Below, piece after piece: positions 60,028 through 64,000 of a stretch of 64,000 nucleotides of DNA. Every line of letters begins with the position of its first letter. Position 1 is the first letter of the stretch. Origin of the DNA: Flavobacterium poyangense (GTDB lineage Bacteria > Bacteroidota > Bacteroidia > Flavobacteriales > Flavobacteriaceae); contig NZ_JAALLN010000004.1 in the NCBI RefSeq assembly GCF_011751075.1, forward strand, positions 186,001 through 250,000, read 5' to 3'. The notes beneath the pieces are model-generated. The model made no database searches. It had not been told where the DNA came from and saw only the letters and a list, made by a program, of their open reading frames with translations. Both the position numbers and the translations under genes were made by a program.

Positions 60028-61299
60028 ATGGTAAAAGAACGCTTAATTTCGCTAGATGTCTTTCGTGGACTAACTATTTTATTAATGACAATTGTCAACA
60101 ACCCCGGAGACTGGGGTCATGTTTTCCCTCCACTTTTGCATGCCGAATGGAATGGTTGTACCCCGACTGACTTAGTTTTTCCTTTTTTTATTTTTATAAT
60201 GGGAGTTGCGGTTCCCCTTGCAATGCCCGACAAAAGGTACGACGACACTACTTTTAATAAAATTCTGGTGCGTTCGCTCCGAATGTTATGTTTGGGAATT
60301 TTCTTCAATTATTTTGGAAAAATACAGTTATTTGATCTTACAGGTATACCGCTCCTAATTGGTCGACTAATTATTACGATTGGTGTTGGCTATGCTTTGA
60401 TGGGCAATTTCAGTTCCAGACTAAAAAACATTTTTGCTTTTTCTATACTGCTTATTTATTTGTTTCTGGCCTATAGCGGAATCGAAGCTTATCAGGATGC
60501 GCGTCTTCCGGGAGTTTTACAACGCATCGCGGTGGTGTATTTTGTTATCTCTTTTTTGTATTTAAAAACAACACAAAAAACACAAATCCTAACCGGAATT
60601 GTTCTTTTATTTGGCTATTGGGCCGTAATGACTTTGATTCCCGTTCCCGGAATTGGAGAAGCCAATCTGGAAAAAGGAACCAATTTAGCTTCATGGCTCG
60701 ACGGTATTCTTCTTAAAGGTCATATGTATCGCGGTACTGTAACCTGGGATCCGGAAGGGCTTTTAAGCACAGTTCCATCTATTGTAAACGGAATTATCGG
60801 TCTATTAATTGGTCAATTATTACAACTTAAAGTTGCAAAAAAAGACATTGCCCAAAAAATGGCATTAGCCGGAATTGCCTTAATTATTGCCGGTCAAATT
60901 TGGAATCTGGTTTTTCCAATCAACAAATCGATCTGGACAAGCAGTTATGTATTGTACACAACCGGCCTGGCGACAACTGCTTTAGCTATTCTATATTATG
61001 TGATTGATATTGCGGAGTATCAAAAAGGATTCAAATTGTTTTTAATCTGGGGTGTAAATCCAATGATCGTATTTTTCACTTCGCAGATTATTCCACAGGC
61101 TTTGGTGATGATTGAATTTGAAAACCCGCATAAAGTCGGAGAAAAGATTAATCTGCTAAAATATTTGTATGAGTACGGAATTGCGCCTTTTTTCAGCAAT
61201 CCAATGATGGCTTCCTTTGCAGGAGCTTTGGTCTACGTGGGAATCTGGACTTTTATTTTATGGATATTCTACAAAAACAAACTCATTTTTAAAGTTTAA
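60028..61299 (+). CDS. DUF5009/HGSNAT-like acyltransferase membrane protein
   Basis: 423 residues with about ten membrane helices. The opening ERLISLDVFRGLTILLMTIVNNPG with the RGLTI motif, HAEWNGCTPTDLVFPFFIFIMGVAVPLA and LPGVLQRIAVVYF are typical of the heparan-alpha-glucosaminide N-acetyltransferase-like/DUF5009 family. The conserved His in LHAEWNG may be the acetyl carrier. The human relative acetylates lysosomal heparan sulfate with cytosolic acetyl-CoA; bacterial members probably modify sugars at the envelope. No sugar-utilisation genes adjoin it. Confidence 0.85.
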   Translation: MVKERLISLDVFRGLTILLMTIVNNPGDWGHVFPPLLHAEWNGCTPTDLVFPFFIFIMGVAVPLAMPDKRYDDTTFNKILVRSLRMLCLGIFFNYFGKIQLFDLTGIPLLIGRLIITIGVGYALMGNFSSRLKNIFAFSILLIYLFLAYSGIEAYQDARLPGVLQRIAVVYFVISFLYLKTTQKTQILTGIVLLFGYWAVMTLIPVPGIGEANLEKGTNLASWLDGILLKGHMYRGTVTWDPEGLLSTVPSIVNGIIGLLIGQLLQLKVAKKDIAQKMALAGIALIIAGQIWNLVFPINKSIWTSSYVLYTTGLATTALAILYYVIDIAEYQKGFKLFLIWGVNPMIVFFTSQIIPQALVMIEFENPHKVGEKINLLKYLYEYGIAPFFSNPMMASFAGALVYVGIWTFILWIFYKNKLIFKV

Positions 61300-61300
61300 T

Positions 61301-61376
61301 AACCATATAAGTGATATAAGTTCATATCATTTTTTCTAAAGCATGACTTAACTGAACTTATATCACTTATATGGTT
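61301..61376. repeat. 24-bp perfect inverted repeat
   Basis: The arms 61301-61324 and 61353-61376 are exact inverse complements (opening AACCATATAAGTGATATAAG) separated by 28 bases. AT-rich and followed by GAAAAAAAA. It stands 2 bases after the membrane-protein stop codon and 88 bases before ndk. It may end the upstream transcript or be a copy of a dispersed repeat. Confidence 0.7.
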
Positions 61377-61430
61377 GAAAAAAAACAGGCTTTTATTATA
61401 AATTAATTAAAATCAATTGATAAAAAAGTC

Positions 61431-61438
61431 TATTTTTG
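61431..61438 (+). promoter_or_regulatory. -7 promoter element of ndk
   Basis: TATTTTTG fits TAnnTTTG. It lies inside the extended reading frame, which shows that translation of ndk begins at the downstream ATG 61465. Confidence 0.55.
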
Positions 61439-61464
61439 CACAAAATTTAAAAAACGCAAGTAAA

Positions 61465-61884
61465 ATGGCAACAAATAGAACTTTTACAATGATTAAGCCG
61501 GATGCTGTTGCAAACGGACACATCGGGAACATTTTAGCAATGATTACTAACGGAGGTTTCAAAATCGTTTCGTTAAAATTAACTCAATTAACTGTAGCTG
61601 ATGCTCAGGCATTTTATGCTGTTCACGCTGCAAGACCTTTCTACGGAGAATTAGTTGAATTCATGTCTCGTGGACCAATTGTTGCTGCTATTTTAGAGAA
61701 AGACAATGCAGTAGAAGATTTCAGAACTTTAATTGGAGCTACAAATCCAGCTGAAGCTGCTGAAGGAACTATTCGTAAAGCATATGCTACTTCTATTGGA
61801 GAAAATGCAGTTCACGGTTCTGACAGCGACGAAAATGCTGCAATCGAAGGTGCATTCCACTTTGCCGGAAGAGAGCAATTCTAA
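61465..61884 (+). CDS. ndk: Nucleoside-diphosphate kinase
   Basis: 139 residues. The catalytic His117 lies in the diagnostic [42 protein letters not shown] and [13 protein letters not shown] are further NDK motifs. It transfers the gamma-phosphate from ATP to nucleoside diphosphates through a phospho-His intermediate and keeps NTP pools balanced. The reading frame extends 16 codons upstream to 61417, but the -7 element sits inside that stretch and the family begins at [13 protein letters not shown]. Confidence 0.97.
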   Translation: MATNRTFTMIKPDAVANGHIGNILAMITNGGFKIVSLKLTQLTVADAQAFYAVHAARPFYGELVEFMSRGPIVAAILEKDNAVEDFRTLIGATNPAEAAEGTIRKAYATSIGENAVHGSDSDENAAIEGAFHFAGREQF

Positions 61885-61938
61885 TTAAAGATTTTAGACT
61901 TTAGATTTCTGATTTTAGATTTCTAATCTTTTAATTAA

Positions 61939-61970
61939 AAAATCCCGTTTCAAATTTGAAACGGGATTTT
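61939..61970. terminator. Terminator of ndk
   Basis: A 32-bp perfect palindrome: AAAATCCCGTTTCAAA and TTTGAAACGGGATTTT are adjacent inverse complements, followed by CTTTTTT. The symmetry makes it bidirectional, also serving the convergent secreted-protein gene. Confidence 0.9.
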
Positions 61971-61998
61971 CTTTTTTATGCATATGATTGCAAAACCA

Positions 61999-62718
61999 TT
62001 AAATATTACCAGCTGTCTTTTTAACAATTTTAGCTACTCTTTTATCTAAATCTTTTAGAAGTTCTTCTAATGCACTTTCGCACATCGGTAGTACTTTTTC
62101 AGGAGTTAAGACAGGAATTCCACCAACAATAACTCCGGTTTTTTTAGAATTTTCTCCTTCACTGAATGCAAATACTTTTTTACCGTTTTTATCATACAAA
62201 GCAAGTCTTGCATATGCTCTCATTTTAACTGTTCCGGTTCCACCAACAGCGAATCCTTTTTGCAAAGCAAAATGTATTTCTGTAAACAAAACACCATCTG
62301 CAACATCTTTAAACAAAGTAGCCGTTCCTACTTCATTAGCCTCACCGTTTGTTCCTTCATAAATATATTTGTATCCAGGGTAGTTGATTATCGTTTTTCC
62401 CTCATTCCCTTCTCTGGCAAACTTAGGCGTAAAATCAATGTACTCTTGTTTTTGAATTACTTCATTCTCCGGAACTAAATCAAACGGAAATTGTTTAGAA
62501 TAAACATTAAAAAAAGCATCATGATATTTCTCTAAAATTGGAGTAAGATTAAAATTTGGGTCAATTCCTAAATCTGCAATTGCAGCAAGACTATTCAAAC
62601 CAAGATCAGAAAGATCAATTGTTTTGTCAGTATAAAAAGCAACAACCGCCACTTTTTTCTTTTGTGAATAACTGTTTAAAGCGCAAAATACGGTTAAAAT
62701 AAGTAATAGTTTTTTCAT
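61999..62718 (-). CDS. Secreted protein of unknown function
   Basis: 239 residues with a signal peptide ending near LNSYSQ. The mature part starts KKKVAVVAFYTDKTIDLSDLGL and includes FPFDLVPENEVIQKQEYIDF, NYPGYKYIYEGTNGEANEVGTATLF and FTEIHFALQKGFAVGGTGTVKMRAYARLALYDKNGKKVFAFSEGENSKKTG. The folds look alpha/beta, and GGTGTVKMRAYARLALYDKNGKKVF resembles a periplasmic DUF family of Bacteroidota, but I do not recognise it. A convergent terminator separates it from ndk. Confidence 0.55.
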   Translation of the reverse strand: MKKLLLILTVFCALNSYSQKKKVAVVAFYTDKTIDLSDLGLNSLAAIADLGIDPNFNLTPILEKYHDAFFNVYSKQFPFDLVPENEVIQKQEYIDFTPKFAREGNEGKTIINYPGYKYIYEGTNGEANEVGTATLFKDVADGVLFTEIHFALQKGFAVGGTGTVKMRAYARLALYDKNGKKVFAFSEGENSKKTGVIVGGIPVLTPEKVLPMCESALEELLKDLDKRVAKIVKKTAGNI

Positions 62719-62810
62719 TCTTTTTTAAATTTGTTTTTAGGTTTTGATTATTAAATAAGTAGTAGTTTTTATTTATTAAAAAAATACTTACCGCTCAAAT
62801 GTATCATAAA

Positions 62811-62837
62811 AAAAACACTTCCAGAACAGAAGTGTTA
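62811..62837 (-). terminator. Terminator of the DUF721 gene
   Basis: AACACTTC and GAAGTGTT pair perfectly; on the minus strand TTTTTTT follows. Confidence 0.85.
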
Positions 62838-62894
62838 AATTTATTTTTCAAGAACCAAAGCCTAATAAACTAAGCCGGTATAGCATTAAAAAGA

Positions 62895-63191
62895 CTAACG
62901 TAAAATAACATCTTTTACCACGTCCCTGCCTAATTCCTCATTAATCATCCTGATAATTTTAGATTTTCCGTGGCTCAGTTCGTCTCTTAAAACAGAAGAT
63001 CCAAGTTCAACATACAAGGTACCATTTTTTAAAACAACGTTTCTGGTATAGGTATTTACACCATTCCCCATTAGCTGTCTCCAGGCTTCCTTAACATCAA
63101 TCTGATCCATGCCGGGCTGCAATTTATTTACCTGAATAATTTGCTTTAAAACAGCGCCTATCGTGCTTTCGTTATTTAGTCTCTTTGCCAT
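62895..63191 (-). CDS. DUF721 domain protein (DciA-like)
   Basis: 98 residues. The phrases RLNNESTIGAVLKQIIQVNKLQPGMDQIDVKEAWRQLMGNGVNTYTRNVVLKNGTLYVELGSSVLRDELS match DUF721, the fold of the DnaB helicase loader/operator DciA and related proteins. A DNA-replication role is plausible by family, but this short form is not proven to be DciA. The start overlaps the end of the upstream lipoprotein gene by 20 bp, so the two form an operon. Confidence 0.8.
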   Translation of the reverse strand: MAKRLNNESTIGAVLKQIIQVNKLQPGMDQIDVKEAWRQLMGNGVNTYTRNVVLKNGTLYVELGSSVLRDELSHGKSKIIRMINEELGRDVVKDVILR

Positions 63192-63615
63192 CGTTTAAGA
63201 TATTTATTGGTCCTGCTTTTTTGTAATGATACTCTTTATTCTCAGCATTTTTCACCACCAATTCATCATCAGACAACGTTAGTAATTCCTCGCTCCACTT
63301 TGCATAAGCTGTTTTGTAATCTAAATAAACTTTATCTCCGGCAAAACGAACCGAAACATTCTCGAATGTATCTGTAGACAAAAAAGTACCATCGAGTTGT
63401 GGTGCTACTTTTGTTCGTACTCCTTTGTTATTCTTCTCTATTTTGAAGAAATCAAAAGTTTCATTCATGCCAAAGTCCTTTATTTCACCTTTATCAAAAA
63501 CCACTTTAGTAATTTCCCAATACCCATTTAGTTTCGCAATATCTGCCGGTTTAATTTCCTGTTTGCATCCTGCAAACAAAAGAGACAAAACCAAAATCAT
63601 AAAAGTGTTTTTCAT
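63172..63615 (-). CDS. Lipocalin-like lipoprotein
   Basis: 147 residues. The lipoprotein signal ends at LLFAGC (Cys17). The mature chain starts KQEIKPADIAKLNGYWEITKVVF and continues with short beta-strands (NETFDFFKIEKNNKG, DGTFLSTDTFENVSVRF, DDELVVKNAENKEYHYKK); the GYWEITKV opening is typical of lipocalin-like Bacteroidota lipoproteins. Its 3' end overlaps the DUF721 gene by 20 bp. Function unknown. Confidence 0.7.
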   Translation of the reverse strand: MKNTFMILVLSLLFAGCKQEIKPADIAKLNGYWEITKVVFDKGEIKDFGMNETFDFFKIEKNNKGVRTKVAPQLDGTFLSTDTFENVSVRFAGDKVYLDYKTAYAKWSEELLTLSDDELVVKNAENKEYHYKKAGPINILNDGKETK

Positions 63616-63838
63616 ATTCTAAATTAATTAAAAAAATCCAATTGTTAACCTTCTTGCTCTTACCGGCTAAAATCGAAAAAAGAATCCGTTTTACCAGTTG
63701 ACAAGTTTTAGTATTCAAAAGAATATTTCGTGAAGCACAAAGTTAACTTTATAAAAATTCAAAAGAAATAAAAATGCACAAAACCCATTAAACTATTTTG
63801 CTTACTTTTAGTCAAACCTCAAGCCAAAACCAAAAAAC

Positions 63839-64000
63839 ATGACCAAAACTATTTTTAAATTCCTGATAATCTTTAGCTTTCTCAGTTGCAGCAAAGAATC
63901 CACCGACACAGAATCCCTTCCTGTTCAAAGCATGTATTTTCCTCCATTAACAGGAACAATCTGGGAGACACAATCGGTTTCAGATCTAAAATGGAATCAA
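63839..64000 (+). CDS. Start of a lipoprotein, probably serine hydrolase (beta-lactamase family)
   Basis: 54 codons to the window edge. The lipobox is FSFLSC (Cys17), then SKESTDTESLPVQ, then MYFPPLTGTIWETQSVSDLKWNQ. That last phrase resembles the segment that precedes the catalytic domain in Bacteroidota serine hydrolases of the class C beta-lactamase/esterase family. No catalytic motif is visible because the window ends, so the call rests on the N-terminal phrase alone. Confidence 0.5.
   Translation, partial: MTKTIFKFLIIFSFLSCSKESTDTESLPVQSMYFPPLTGTIWETQSVSDLKWNQ

Overview
The window looks like a chromosomal segment of a Flavobacterium or a close relative in the Bacteroidota. It is AT-rich. 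Many genes are preceded by the Bacteroidota -7 promoter element TAnnTTTG rather than an E. coli-type -10. Two large secreted proteins end in the gliding-motility/type IX secretion (T9SS) type B sorting domain. There are many short lipoproteins, a bacillithiol gene (bshC), three Glu tRNAs next to rpsT, and many short interspersed repeats of the kind common in flavobacterial intergenic DNA. No plasmid, phage, IS transposase, CRISPR array or rRNA was seen.

Layout. 1-5.5 kb: end of a VOC-family gene, a ClC-type channel with an HPP membrane protein, a repeat-rich gap, a pRiA4b ORF-3-like protein, a four-helix-bundle protein and a nucleoid-associated protein. 5.5-7 kb: a TetR regulator and an SDR oxidoreductase, each behind the same palindromic operator. 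7-17 kb: a GAF protein, an HD-PycTM membrane protein, a very large metallophosphoesterase/kinase-like/Omp85 fusion, a beta-propeller-like lipoprotein and a kinase-like protein. 17-26 kb: an ABC exporter pair, a T9SS adhesin, typA, and a PAS histidine kinase with a single-domain response regulator. 26-33 kb: rpsT, three tRNA-Glu, proS, a low-complexity lipoprotein, a FadL-like protein and rimO. 33-38 kb: a Gly/Tyr/Met-rich secreted protein, two near-identical lipoprotein amidases and a porin. 38-48 kb: aldo/keto reductase, orphan DUF433 protein, sialate O-acetylesterase, DUF1573 protein, a two-component system, an MBL-fold hydrolase and a B12-binding radical SAM protein. 48-58 kb: a giant SBBP-repeat T9SS protein, an MFS transporter, a TPR protein and a coupled operon of an unknown basic protein, RtcB and PrfH. 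58-64 kb: bshC, a DUF5009/HGSNAT-like membrane protein, ndk, a secreted protein, a DUF721 protein with a lipoprotein, and the start of a probable serine hydrolase.

Most notable. (1) A translationally coupled unknown gene sits ahead of rtcB-prfH, an RNA ligase and release-factor pair known for rescue and repair of damaged ribosomes; a possible leader peptide and a terminator lie upstream. (2) An HD phosphohydrolase is fused to a Pycsar-type transmembrane effector domain with no cyclase nearby. (3) A single polypeptide joins a metallophosphoesterase, a segment with kinase-like motifs and an outer-membrane barrel. (4) A family of about 250-315 bp elements with TTAATTAA-containing terminal inverted repeats abuts gene 3' ends, and one copy supplies the stop codons of both flanking genes. 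(5) Twin operators define a TetR-SDR regulon. (6) A radical SAM protein has CX4CX2C cysteine spacing.

Start sites were moved downstream of the longest reading frame where a -7 promoter element falls inside the extended frame, or where family conservation begins later. All functional calls come from reading the sequence; no database search was possible.
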